This document shows, piece by piece, positions 1-8,518 of a DNA stretch of 33,969 bases; positions within the stretch are counted from its first letter, which is position 1, and every line of letters begins with the position of its first letter. The notes under the pieces were generated by a model that did no database searches, was not told where the DNA came from, and worked only from the letters and a program-made list of their open reading frames with translations. The stretch lies in contig JAADHU010000065.1 in NCBI GenBank assembly GCA_013151645.1, positions 1 through 33,969 on the forward strand, written 5' to 3'. The position numbers and the translations under genes are program-made. This DNA comes from Gammaproteobacteria bacterium (GTDB lineage Bacteria > Pseudomonadota > Gammaproteobacteria > Steroidobacterales > Woeseiaceae).

Positions 1-3000
1 ACAGGGTTGTTTTCCTTTGCCAGGTACTGTCTTAATTCCTGCGACTCGAGGGTGGGAGTTGTTATCGATGATGGTCCCGCCACCGGCCCGGCCGCAACGT
101 GATTTTCGTTCTGCCGAATAAATGCATCTGCCGCACGCGCCTGGTTTTCGACGGTGTCCCTGGTCGCACTTTCCAGTGCGTCACGAAACTTCCTGACGGT
201 TGGTTCCGGAATACCAGATGCCGTGGCGTTATTGATGACGTATTGCATGAGCAGCGGGTTTCCACAGGTGTTTTCCGAACAACCGATACCGTTGTCATTA
301 ACACTGCTGATATAACGATCCATCAGAGTGGTGAGTGTCGCGGCATCCGTTTTCCAGTATCCCTTGCGGATAGTTTCCATCATGCGTGCAGAAATATCCT
401 GAAAAGCGAACGGCGAGTTGCCATCGAAGAATTTTTGCATGTTCAATTCGTGCTTGTCCTGCACGTAGGTGGAAAAAGCTTCCTGCCACATCGCATCGTC
501 AACGGTGCTGCTGACGGTGGCATCCCAGCCCCAAAGATTTTCGACAAACGCACGCATTTCGAGGGCCCCGGCATAGCCTTCTTCCTGCATGCCCTTTATC
601 CATTTCGGATTCAGGTATCGCGAACGCATCTCACTGCCGATGAATTCGTTGATCGAGGACATCTTCGGGTTGCCGGGATCGCGAGTATTGGTGACCACCA
701 GGTCCGGGTTGGCACCGTCGAGATTACGAATCGCGCTCGAGAGGCCACCCATGTACATATAGAAGTCATCGTTATCGAGTGCGCCATACAGCATGGTAGA
801 ACTCGAGTGCACGACCTTGTCCGTGCCGGACAATGCCAGGCGAAATGCGTCGGGCATGGGTTCGCCCCAGAAACCGTTACCAAAACCGTGACCCATCTTG
901 CGAAGATAGTCATCGCCGATCGCCTGGTCGGAGGACCATGAGCCGCTTGCTTCGACAATCTTGGAGGTATTCAGATTATAGGTTCCCGGTGGCTCATCAA
1001 AAATACGCACGCCTGCCCGCCGGTCTGCGTCCTCTTCGGTGTAACCCAGATCGATCAGTTTCTCGCGGGCGGCGAGATAATGCTCACGCACATAGTTTTC
1101 GTCTTCGTCGAGCGACTTGACCTTCTGCACCGCCTTGTCCATCAGCAAAGTGACGTTGTTAAACATGCCTTCTGCCGCGCTGGCTATGACGATATCGATA
1201 CGCGGGCGTTTTAATTCGCTGCGTGGAATGATGTCCACGTCGACGAGCTTGCCACGTTCGTTCCAGACGGGTCGGGTTCCCAGCAGGTAAAAAATCTGCG
1301 ACTCAAGAATACCCTCGTGGCGCATTGTTTCATCGCCCCAGATGACGAACGACACCTTTTCGGGGTACTGCCCGTGATCGTCCACGTGTTGCGCAAGCAT
1401 CTGTTCAGCCAGCGCGACGCCCAGCTCCCAGGCGGCGGGCTTGGGAACCTTATCCGGGTCGATGCCGTAGAAATTCTTGCCGGTCGGATATGCATCCGGA
1501 TTGCGTAGCGGTTCGCCACCACTGCCGGTCGGCACGAAGCTGCCATTCAGGCCGGCGAGCAGACTGTCCATTTCACGACTGGCCGACAGAACGATGCGAT
1601 TTTCCATGTCGTCCGCCATGACGGCGCTTTCTTGCGGCAACTTGCTGCGATCGATGGCCGCAATCGCCTCCGCAGTACTTCGGCGCGCTTCGTCGTCGGG
1701 GAGGCGCCCAAATGCATGCAGCCCAAACGGTATATTCTGGCCTTTCAGGTCCAGAACATAGTCTTCAATTTCGTGCAGAAGGTCATCAAAATTTTCCTCG
1801 CGGGCCACGCGTGACGGATCGAGATCCAGGTCCTTGGCAATGCCCAGTCGAAGCACCTGTTCCCGTATTTGTGCGGCATAGACCGCGGCCAGATCCGCGT
1901 TTTTGGACAGGTTACTTTGGTAGTTGCTGATCAGTTCACTCAGTATGGCCAGGTCCGCATACAAACCGGCCGTGGTAAACGGAGGGACCATATGATCAAC
2001 CAGCGTGGCAAGCCCTCGACGCCGCGCGACCAGACCCTCACCAACAACGTCAACATTGTAGATATAGAGATGAGGCATATCACTAATCAACGCATCGCTG
2101 GCATCGCTACCTGACTGCCCGACATCTTTACCATCGAGCCACTCGAGCGTGCCGTGTGTGCCAATGTGAACCACCGCATCGGCGGCAAATTCGTTTCTGA
2201 GCCAGGCGTAAGTGGCGACGTACTGATGATGCGGCGAAAGATCTTTGGCGTGGTATAACTTTTCCTTGTCTTCACCCCAGCCGCGGACGGGTTGTGGCAA
2301 CACAATGACGTTGCCAAATCGAACCAGCGGCACAATGAGGCTCTTGCTGCCATCGGCGTTTGGCGCCGTCATCAGGTCGCTATTGGCGGGTGCACCCCAG
2401 TCCGCAACGATTCTTGTTTTTAGCGATGGAGCGAGGGCGTCAAGCCACCGTGTGTAGTCCTGCATACCGATGCGAACCGGGTCGCTGGCGCCAAGCATCG
2501 TATCGAGCTCTCCCGGGGCGTAGCTACCGACGTTGCGCGCCTCAACGGTGATTCTCTTCAGTATGGACTCGCTGTCGAGATCGACCTCCGTTGAATCATC
2601 ACCGAGGTCATAGCCATCGGACTTTAGTCGCCGAAGGATGTTTTCGAGTGAATCGGCCACGTTGAGATAGCTGGCACCGATACCGGCTTTGCCCGGTGGA
2701 TAATTGTAGTAAACCAGCGCGATATGTTTGTCATTATTGTCCCTGGTCCGCAATGCGGCGTACTTCAGGGCGCGTCTGACGGTGACAGGCAATCGTGACG
2801 CGATGGCTTTTGTGCGTACCACCGCCAGCCCTGAACCCGGGTCGATAACCGTCTCCCGGCTACCGACAACGGCAGGCGCGGTCAGGCCAGCGAGTTCGGG
2901 GACGGCGACCTGGAAGGTGCCTTCAAAAATGGACAGGCCGGTTGACGAACTGCGCCACTGCGCTTCGGACCTGCCGTACAGCGTGATCAGGTTCAGCACC

Positions 3001-3926
3001 GGAATATCCAGCATCTCGAGCGTTCTGGCGGATTGGAAATCGGCGAAGCGAAACAGAAACGATAACGCAACGTCTGCACGAGGATCGCCGTTTTCGTCAA
3101 TCAGCATGCGTGCAAACGCGGTAGCTCCGGGATAACCGAAAAACGGAATGGCCTCCGCGCCCTGGCGTTCGATTTCGGCAACGAGTGCGTCAAGAACGGC
3201 CATGTCCCCGCCATAGTAATTCGCTTTATAAAAACCAATGGCAACTCTCGGCGCGCCTGGGGAGACCTTGTTCTCCTGACGTCGCCAGACGTCAAAGTCT
3301 TCCCAGTTCCCGAACAGACGGCCATTCCCGCCGTCCGGATAGTAGTAAGCAAAATCGAGGCTGACTTGAGGCTCCGGAACGGCCAGCCCGTCAACCCCGC
3401 TTTCTTGCAACACCGCCTTCATCAGTCCGAGGTGATTGCCGGCTCCAGAGTAGCGCCAGAACGCGCGCGTGCGAGCATCCCAGATCGCGCCCTGATCGGT
3501 GTAGTGTGCTTCGGGCAGCAGGCCCTCGCCAACGGCGAAGACATGCCCATTCTCGCCAATCGTTGCAATCAGGTCGACGTCATGTGCCGTGTTGAAGCGC
3601 TGCAGCATCTGCTCGTTCATGATGTCGAACACCAGGATGTCTGCCGCCAGGACGTCCGCCACGTTGACGTCGTCAAAGACAGATTCCGTGATGAATTGCA
3701 GGGTTACCCGATCGCGTAGTTCCGGATGCTCGTTCAGCAAGGCTCGATAAGCCTGAAAAGTAACCGGTATCTGCCCGTCGGAAAACAGGTAGACGAGGTC
3801 GATATTCTGGCCGACTGCGCTGGTGGTCACTGCCAGGCTGCACAGAACACCGACCAGCCGCAGTCGAACAGGGTTGATCGCTTTTTGACGTGATGGATAC
3901 CTAGAAGCGGAAGCGGACCCCCGCAT
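1..3926 (-). CDS. CobN-like chelatase subunit with signal peptide (partial, 3' end beyond window)
   Basis: An uninterrupted minus-strand frame runs from an ATG at 3926 off the left edge (1308 codons visible), so most of a CobN-length protein is present. CobN/ChlH hallmarks are visible: HIGTHGTLEWLDGK near residue 585 and STMLYGALDNDDFYMYMGGL near 1050. Classical CobN is the large cytoplasmic subunit that, with CobS and CobT, inserts cobalt into hydrogenobyrinate diamide. Here the first ~40 residues look like a signal peptide: a basic stretch (RQKAINPVRLRL), a hydrophobic stretch (VGVLCSLAVTTSA), then mature-like NIDLVYLF. The ATG overlaps the receptor gene by 26 bp, which implies translational coupling; no good ribosome-binding site is seen. 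No CobS or CobT gene is present. I infer a periplasmic or membrane-attached CobN homologue working with the B12 receptor. CobN family is secure; its reaction is unknown. Confidence 0.88.
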   Translation of the reverse strand, partial: MRGSASASRYPSRQKAINPVRLRLVGVLCSLAVTTSAVGQNIDLVYLFSDGQIPVTFQAYRALLNEHPELRDRVTLQFITESVFDDVNVADVLAADILVFDIMNEQMLQRFNTAHDVDLIATIGENGHVFAVGEGLLPEAHYTDQGAIWDARTRAFWRYSGAGNHLGLMKAVLQESGVDGLAVPEPQVSLDFAYYYPDGGNGRLFGNWEDFDVWRRQENKVSPGAPRVAIGFYKANYYGGDMAVLDALVAEIERQGAEAIPFFGYPGATAFARMLIDENGDPRADVALSFLFRFADFQSARTLEMLDIPVLNLITLYGRSEAQWRSSSTGLSIFEGTFQVAVPELAGLTAPAVVGSRETVIDPGSGLAVVRTKAIASRLPVTVRRALKYAALRTRDNNDKHIALVYYNYPPGKAGIGASYLNVADSLENILRRLKSDGYDLGDDSTEVDLDSESILKRITVEARNVGSYAPGELDTMLGASDPVRIGMQDYTRWLDALAPSLKTRIVADWGAPANSDLMTAPNADGSKSLIVPLVRFGNVIVLPQPVRGWGEDKEKLYHAKDLSPHHQYVATYAWLRNEFAADAVVHIGTHGTLEWLDGKDVGQSGSDASDALISDMPHLYIYNVDVVGEGLVARRRGLATLVDHMVPPFTTAGLYADLAILSELISNYQSNLSKNADLAAVYAAQIREQVLRLGIAKDLDLDPSRVAREENFDDLLHEIEDYVLDLKGQNIPFGLHAFGRLPDDEARRSTAEAIAAIDRSKLPQESAVMADDMENRIVLSASREMDSLLAGLNGSFVPTGSGGEPLRNPDAYPTGKNFYGIDPDKVPKPAAWELGVALAEQMLAQHVDDHGQYPEKVSFVIWGDETMRHEGILESQIFYLLGTRPVWNERGKLVDVDIIPRSELKRPRIDIVIASAAEGMFNNVTLLMDKAVQKVKSLDEDENYVREHYLAAREKLIDLGYTEEDADRRAGVRIFDEPPGTYNLNTSKIVEASGSWSSDQAIGDDYLRKMGHGFGNGFWGEPMPDAFRLALSGTDKVVHSSSTMLYGALDNDDFYMYMGGLSSAIRNLDGANPDLVVTNTRDPGNPKMSSINEFIGSEMRSRYLNPKWIKGMQEEGYAGALEMRAFVENLWGWDATVSSTVDDAMWQEAFSTYVQDKHELNMQKFFDGNSPFAFQDISARMMETIRKGYWKTDAATLTTLMDRYISSVNDNGIGCSENTCGNPLLMQYVINNATASGIPEPTVRKFRDALESATRDTVENQARAADAFIRQNENHVAAGPVAGPSSITTPTLESQELRQYLAKENNP

Positions 3927-5805
3927 ACCCGGCACGGCCAGGCGTATTAAACCCGACAACTTCCTGATAGTCCTTGTCCAGCACATTTTCAAGGCGCGCG
4001 TAGACTTCGAACGATTCGTTGACGTTGTATGCCCCACTGATATCAAGAACCTCGTAGTCTTCCAGCGGAACCCGGCCTACGCCAAATATCTCGTCCACCG
4101 AGTCGCGTGACAGCCGGTAGTTGGCGAGGAGTCGAAGTTTTTCGTTGCTGGAACGAAACCGGATACCCAGATTAGCCAGGTATTTGGGTCGTCTAATACG
4201 CTGCTGACCGTCGGTGGTCTCGGTGTCGTTATAGGTCAGGTTGCTCACCACATTCCACCGTTCATGGAGCGGAACTTCAAGTGCGAATTCCACACCGCGA
4301 GACTGGCTGTCGCCCAGCGCTTGCAGGTAACCGGAGAATCCGGACAGGTCGAAAAAGATCTCGTCTTCGATTTGCTGGTCGAAATAGGTCAATTCAACGG
4401 CCAGACCTTCAGCGGAACGATATTCAAGCCCAACGTCGTAACCGGATGACGATTCCTCCGTCAGTGTAACGCCGGATGCCGGCGGGAAAGCGAACGGACC
4501 GATATTGTAAGCAACCTCGAACAGGCTGGGTGCGCGAAACCCCGTGCCGATGCTGGCCCGATATTTAAGCGTCGCACCACCTTGTAAATCCTGAACATAG
4601 GCGGCTGAGACGCGGGTGCTGGTGTGCTTTCCGAAGTCATCATTGTCGTCGAACCTGGCGCCAGCTGAAATAAAGAATCGATCGTTGATCTTGCCCTGAT
4701 ACTCGGCGTAGTAGCCGATCTGGTCACGGTCCGTCCGTGCGCCGTTACTGATAATTTCTTCTTGCTGAAATTCCACGCCGTAGACGAAGGTCATTGCGTC
4801 GGTGGGCTTGACACTGCCGGTGTATTCCACTCGAGACAGGTCGCCGTCAGTCGAAAAGGAATCGATGCCGTCAGCGAAGTTCGAGGATTCGACACTCATG
4901 TTGCTGACAGCGAACAGGTGGGTGAATTTTCCAGCGGTATAGTCGGCCGAAGCCCGGTATGTCGTTTGATCGGTATTGCTGACACAGTCGTTCGTGCTCG
5001 GGAAACCGCAACCGTCAAATTCCGTTCGCGAGTCAACGTTTCTGGCAACCAGTTGCAGACGCAGGTTCTTCGTGGCGTTCCAGCCAAGCTTGGTATGCAG
5101 GGTCGTATTCTCGTAACCGTCGTCATCCGCCAGCACCGTGTCCGACTGGCGCACGTTAAAACCGTCGACGCTGATATCGGTGACCGAAACGAAGAAGTCG
5201 CCACTATCTCCGCCAGCAGAGAAGTTGCCATCGAGTTTCTGCGTGGAGAACGCACCGAATTCGGCGGAGGCCAGACCGCCGATATCGCCCCGTCCCTGGC
5301 GCGTGAGAATATTAATAACACCGCCTGCGTCGGCGCCGTACATGAAACCCTGCGGCCCCCTGAGAATTTCGATGCGTTGCAAATCGCTGGTGGTCATCAA
5401 ATGTGCGAAATTGGGTCCGACCTGGGTTCCGGTAGGGTCCGATATCTTGACACCGTCGATTATGACCATCGTTCGATAGCCTTCCTCGCCACGGATGCGC
5501 AAGGACTTGGTCGTGCCGATTCCGCCATTGCTGCTGACGCCAATGCCGGGCTGGGTGCGCAGGAGATCAACTACGGTCGAGAAACCGCGCAATTCGATTT
5601 CCTTCTGGTCAATAATCGATACTGCTGTGCCGATCTGCCGGCGGGGCACTTCGATCCTGCTGGACGTAACAACAATCTCGTCGAGATCGTCACGTTCGTT
5701 GTCATTGTCGGCCTGAGCGGCGGCGGCGCCGGCAAAACCCAAAAAAGCAAAGCCGGCAATTACGCCGCTTGCTAGTGTTTTGCGACTCGTTTTTTCGGAT
5801 TTCAT
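3901..5805 (-). CDS. btuB: BtuB-like TonB-dependent outer-membrane receptor
   Basis: A 634-residue TonB-dependent receptor. A signal peptide (MKSEKTSRKTLASG, then a hydrophobic segment ending AAAAQA) is followed by a TonB box (DEIVVTSSR). Next comes a plug domain with VDLLRTQPGIGVS, RIRGEEGYRTMVIIDGV and RIEILRGPQGFMYGADAGGVINI, then a 22-strand-type barrel ending in the aromatic terminus GYAGVRFRF. Size and plug motifs fit the BtuB/FepA class. The cobalamin assignment rests on the riboswitch and the adenosyltransferase immediately upstream. I chose ATG 5805 over the longer frame to 5850 because AAAGGA lies just upstream of it and the signal peptide begins there. The gene starts 23 bp after the adenosyltransferase stop and overlaps the CobN-like gene at its 3' end, so the three form one operon. 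The ligand could be another corrinoid. Confidence 0.88.
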   Translation of the reverse strand: MKSEKTSRKTLASGVIAGFAFLGFAGAAAAQADNDNERDDLDEIVVTSSRIEVPRRQIGTAVSIIDQKEIELRGFSTVVDLLRTQPGIGVSSNGGIGTTKSLRIRGEEGYRTMVIIDGVKISDPTGTQVGPNFAHLMTTSDLQRIEILRGPQGFMYGADAGGVINILTRQGRGDIGGLASAEFGAFSTQKLDGNFSAGGDSGDFFVSVTDISVDGFNVRQSDTVLADDDGYENTTLHTKLGWNATKNLRLQLVARNVDSRTEFDGCGFPSTNDCVSNTDQTTYRASADYTAGKFTHLFAVSNMSVESSNFADGIDSFSTDGDLSRVEYTGSVKPTDAMTFVYGVEFQQEEIISNGARTDRDQIGYYAEYQGKINDRFFISAGARFDDNDDFGKHTSTRVSAAYVQDLQGGATLKYRASIGTGFRAPSLFEVAYNIGPFAFPPASGVTLTEESSSGYDVGLEYRSAEGLAVELTYFDQQIEDEIFFDLSGFSGYLQALGDSQSRGVEFALEVPLHERWNVVSNLTYNDTETTDGQQRIRRPKYLANLGIRFRSSNEKLRLLANYRLSRDSVDEIFGVGRVPLEDYEVLDISGAYNVNESFEVYARLENVLDKDYQEVVGFNTPGRAGYAGVRFRF

Positions 5806-5828
5806 TCTTTTTCCTTTGGTTATAAAAT

Positions 5829-6380
5829 TTACGTTCGGTCTCGATCCCACAAAACTTCCTTGCCGTTTTCGGCTCGCACCACCTGCCGCGCGATCACGAA
5901 CAGCAAATCGGAAAGGCGATTGAGATAGCGCAATACTTCATCGCGTACATCTTCGTTTCCCTGCAAGGTAATCACTCTGCGTTCCGCACGGCGGACGATC
6001 GTACGCGCGACATGACAGGCAGCGGTTGCGGGTCCGCCACCGGGCAGAATGAAGTCTTTCAGCGGTGGCAGATCGGCATTGAATGCATCCAGATCTGCTT
6101 CGAGGCGATCCACGAAGGACTGTTCGATGGCCGCGTGCCCGGGGATGCATAATTCACCCCCGAGTTCGAAAAGATCATGCTGGACAGTAATCAGGCAGCG
6201 CCGAAAGCGTTCTGGAAAGGACGCTACCGCGAGGATCGTACCGATCGCGCTATTCGCTTCATCGACGGTCCCGAACGCCTCAACACGGGGTGCGTCTTTG
6301 GCGATGCGTTGCCCGTCTCCCAGGCCGGTGGTGCCATCGTCGCCGGTACGCGTGTAGATTTTGCTAAGCCGATTGCCCAT
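5829..6380 (-). CDS. pduO: PduO-type cob(I)alamin adenosyltransferase
   Basis: A 183-residue protein of the PduO/MMAB family, which transfers the adenosyl group of ATP to cob(I)alamin to make coenzyme B12 in the cytoplasm. The ATP-binding N-terminal motif IYTRTGDDGTTGLGDGQRI is present, as are the C-terminal helical motifs VARTIVRRAERR and LNRLSDLLFVIAR, which line the corrinoid/ATP site in this family. Length is normal. The frame extends 15 nt further to a TTG at 6395, but the ATG at 6380 gives the standard N-terminus (MGNRLSKIYTRTGDDG). It is the first gene after the cobalamin riboswitch, so its expression is expected to fall when adenosylcobalamin is plentiful. The symbol pduO reflects family; cobO-type activity in salvage would be equivalent. 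Confidence 0.93.
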   Translation of the reverse strand: MGNRLSKIYTRTGDDGTTGLGDGQRIAKDAPRVEAFGTVDEANSAIGTILAVASFPERFRRCLITVQHDLFELGGELCIPGHAAIEQSFVDRLEADLDAFNADLPPLKDFILPGGGPATAACHVARTIVRRAERRVITLQGNEDVRDEVLRYLNRLSDLLFVIARQVVRAENGKEVLWDRDRT

Positions 6381-6504
6381 ATGCCCATCATCCAATTGTC
6401 GGCGCGTATTGCGTCATCCGATACGAGTGTTGGGGGGGGCAGTGGGGAGATGTATTGAATTTCACACTCCCGACCCGTCGCCCACCGCAACAATCGTGTG
6501 TGCA

Positions 6505-6725
6505 CCAGGCCGGTCTCCGGGCTTACGAGTGGATTAACTCCGGTCCGTAGCGCCTTCCCACGAAGGCCGGGTTGGTATGAACCCGGTTTTTCGCAGTGGC
6601 TCTGACGCGCGTTTGCGGGTCAGGGGCTACGGATTAACTCGATCACCGTTGCGGGGGCAGCGTCGGGATCCTGCAAATATTTGCAGTCACCGACTTCCCG
6701 TTCATCCGAAAAAATGCCTTTTCAG
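6505..6725 (-). ncRNA. Cobalamin riboswitch
   Basis: Reading the minus strand, the conserved blocks occur in order: GGGAAGTCGGTG, GACGCTGCCCCCGCAACGGTG, AGCCACTG, GGGAAGGCGC, and the B12-box region GTAAGCCCGGAGACCGGCC. This is the architecture of the gammaproteobacterial adenosylcobalamin aptamer. It lies between a strong promoter (around 6746-6774) and the adenosyltransferase/receptor/CobN-like operon, oriented to control it. I see no intrinsic terminator between aptamer and gene. Control is therefore more likely at translation initiation of the first gene, though this is inference. Boundaries are approximate to within about 15 nt. Confidence 0.95.
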
Positions 6726-6726
6726 A

Positions 6727-6755
6727 TTCACCTGATGTTGGGCCGACAATAGAAT
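6727..6755 (+). promoter_or_regulatory. Possible divergent promoter for the HisN-like gene
   Basis: TTCACC (6727-6732) and TAGAAT (6750-6755) are 17 nt apart on the plus strand, upstream of the phosphatase gene. The element overlaps the opposing riboswitch promoter, so the two would compete for polymerase if both are real. The -35 box is only a moderate match. Confidence 0.35.
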
Positions 6756-6774
6756 TGATAACCGCAGCTGTCAA
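6746..6774 (-). promoter_or_regulatory. Sigma70-type promoter of the B12 operon
   Basis: On the minus strand TTGACA (6774-6769) is separated by exactly 17 nt from TATTGT (6751-6746). This would start transcription near 6739, just before the riboswitch aptamer. The perfect -35 box, ideal spacing and position support it. Confidence 0.7.
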
Positions 6775-6831
6775 CCAGCGCGCTTGTTTCCACCTGCGTC
6801 AGCCGCCATAGTGAGCGTTTTCCACGGGAGC

Positions 6832-7632
6832 ATGGAATTGAACGTAAGCTTGCCGCAAAATGCGTCCGCAGAATTGCGCGTTGCGCTCGAAGCTGCGATT
6901 GCGGCCGCCGAAATTAGTCGCGAATTTTACCGTGGCAACTTTACCGTGACGACCAAGGAAGACATGACGCCGGTGACGCAGGCGGACGTAGCGTGCGAGG
7001 AGGCGATCAAGCGCATCATTCTGGGTGCGTTTCCGGAGCACGGGTTTTACGGCGAGGAAACCGGTCGAACGAAAATCGATGCGGACTATTTATGGCTGGT
7101 CGATCCTATCGACGGCACCAAGTCGTTCGTGCGCCAGTACCCGATGTTCTCGACACAAATCGCATTGATGAGGCACGGTGAGTTGGTGCTGGGCATCTCC
7201 TGCGGAACGATGTTTGAAGAAATTGCGTGGGCGGAGCGGGGTCAGGGTGCGTGGCTTAATGGCTCGCGGCTGGCTGTCAGCGATATCGCGGACCCTGCGC
7301 GCGGTGCGATCTCCACCGGCAACCTGAAATCACTGGCGCAATCAAGTGGATGGTCGCGTCTGGGTAAGATCGTGGCGGCCGCAGATCGTATCCGTGGCTA
7401 CGGCGATTTTTATCACTATCACCTGCTAGCCGCCGGAAAAATCGATGCCGTGATTGAATCCGATGTCAACATTCTCGACGTAGCGGCCTTAGCCGTGATC
7501 GTCGAAGAGGCCGGTGGCGTTTTCACCGATTTGAACGGTAACGCCATCGATCTGCAGATTCGCTCGGTGCTCGCGGCGAATGCCCCCATGCATGCGACGT
7601 TGCTGCATGAACTACAGGGTTGCCTGGCCTGA
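6832..7632 (+). CDS. Inositol monophosphatase-family phosphatase, HisN (histidinol-phosphatase)-like
   Basis: A 266-residue member of the Mg2+-dependent IMPase superfamily. The metal- and phosphate-binding motifs are intact: GEETGR (first metal-binding Glu), WLVDPIDGTKSFV (DPIDGT core) and the C-terminal DVAALAVIVEEAGG. The form DPIDGTKSFVRQYPMFSTQIAL resembles the HisN subgroup, which dephosphorylates L-histidinol phosphate. Inositol-1-phosphate or another sugar phosphate cannot be excluded. Start choice is uncertain: the frame is open from a TTG at 6784, with GTG 6811, ATG 6832 and TTG 6838 as alternatives. A GGGAG at 6826-6830 sits too close to the ATG but well placed for TTG 6838. Its last 21 bp overlap the convergent ATPase gene. 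No other histidine gene is nearby. Confidence 0.85.
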   Translation: MELNVSLPQNASAELRVALEAAIAAAEISREFYRGNFTVTTKEDMTPVTQADVACEEAIKRIILGAFPEHGFYGEETGRTKIDADYLWLVDPIDGTKSFVRQYPMFSTQIALMRHGELVLGISCGTMFEEIAWAERGQGAWLNGSRLAVSDIADPARGAISTGNLKSLAQSSGWSRLGKIVAAADRIRGYGDFYHYHLLAAGKIDAVIESDVNILDVAALAVIVEEAGGVFTDLNGNAIDLQIRSVLAANAPMHATLLHELQGCLA

Positions 7633-8454
7633 CGCCACCGCATACATGCTGCTTCTGAGTTCGGTGGCACTGCTGCCGGCGGCGATGAAGAGCTTCTGAC
7701 CGCGCCAGTCAAGCGCCTCCATTCTTACCTGGTAGAGTTCTGACAAACGCTCTTCTGATAGTACTTCCAGCGTTTCGCCAAGATGCCAGCGGCCATCGCC
7801 GTAGAGCAGCAGGCAGCGGTCTGCAAAGCGAGCGGCGAGGTTGACGTCGTGCAGGCAAGCGACAACCGTCGCACCCATTCGCGCCCGTTCGACAAACAGT
7901 TCAAGCACGTCCAGTTGGTGCTGGGGATCGAGATGATTCGTCGGTTCGTCCAGGAAAAAAATCCGTGGGTTCTGAGCGAGTGTTTGTGCGATTGCCAGCC
8001 GTCTGCGCTCGCCGCCGGAGAGCGTGGCGATCTCTCGATCAGCCAGTTCGGCAAGATCCATCTTCCGCAGGCACTCTGTCGCAAACTGTCTGTCCTGAGT
8101 GCTTTCCCAGCGCAATGGTTCGATGTGGGGATGGCGTCCGATGAGCGCGGTATCGAATACCGTGGCCGGAAAAATGTCGTCGGAATTTTGTGGCAGCAAT
8201 GCCATGCGTTGTGCGATCACCCTGCGGGAGTACGTACTGATCGGGCGGCCGCCGAGTTCGATATCGCCGTCTTCTATTTTCCGCAGGTTGGCAAGTGTGT
8301 GCAGTGTGAGTGACTTACCGGCACCGTTTTGTCCGAGTATGGCGATGAGTTCGCCCGGCTTTAGTTCCAGATTGAGTTTCCGGACCAGCGTGCGACCCGG
8401 TACGCTGACCGTCAATTCGCTGGCAGAAAACAGGGGTTTCATCGCTTGCGTCAT
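7612..8454 (-). CDS. BtuD/FecE-type ABC transporter ATP-binding protein
   Basis: A 280-residue ATPase of the vitamin B12/iron-siderophore import class, acting at the inner face of the cytoplasmic membrane. It has a Walker A (GQNGAGKS), a Q-loop region (LLPQNSDDIFPATVFDTALIGRHP), the signature LSGGERRRLAIAQ, a Walker B (RIFFLDEPTNHLD) and the switch His in CLHDVNLAARFAD. The C-terminal ~40 residues extend beyond the core. The natural partner in this window is the FecCD/BtuC-type permease at 21196-22173, about 13 kb away. No BtuF-type binding protein is present. Given the B12 operon nearby, cobalamin is a reasonable substrate, but haem or siderophore import is possible. ATG 8454 begins almost exactly where a possible promoter would place the transcript start, so it may be leaderless; no Shine-Dalgarno sequence is visible. 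Confidence 0.88.
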   Translation of the reverse strand: MTQAMKPLFSASELTVSVPGRTLVRKLNLELKPGELIAILGQNGAGKSLTLHTLANLRKIEDGDIELGGRPISTYSRRVIAQRMALLPQNSDDIFPATVFDTALIGRHPHIEPLRWESTQDRQFATECLRKMDLAELADREIATLSGGERRRLAIAQTLAQNPRIFFLDEPTNHLDPQHQLDVLELFVERARMGATVVACLHDVNLAARFADRCLLLYGDGRWHLGETLEVLSEERLSELYQVRMEALDWRGQKLFIAAGSSATELRSSMYAVASGQATL

Positions 8455-8460
8455 GGCGAC

Positions 8461-8489
8461 AGCCTAGCCTGATTATCGGCAGGTGCCAA
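8461..8489 (-). promoter_or_regulatory. Possible promoter for the BtuD-like gene
   Basis: Minus-strand TTGGCA (8489-8484) and TAGGCT (8466-8461) are 17 nt apart, ending 7 nt before the ATG. The boxes are mediocre matches. If real, the mRNA would be nearly leaderless. Confidence 0.3.
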
Positions 8490-8518
8490 TGTGAAGATGC
8501 GGAATTTTTACGTGGCGA

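Noticed and set aside
99-941. A 280-codon plus-strand frame opposite the CobN-like gene
   Set aside because: It is antisense to a clear CobN frame with family motifs, and its protein has no recognisable domain or ribosome-binding site.
1-3926. The left end as a gene desert or broken gene, since only short frames are closed there
   Set aside because: One minus-strand frame is open without a stop from 3926 to base 1; it simply lacks its stop inside the window.
4762-5775. A 337-codon plus-strand frame opposite the BtuB-like gene
   Set aside because: Codon-structure shadow of the receptor gene, which has signal peptide, TonB box, plug and barrel terminus on the other strand.
8478-8488. TGGCAC upstream of the BtuD-like gene as a second sigma54 promoter
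   Set aside because: After five bases the sequence is GATA, not TTGC, so the -12 element is missing.
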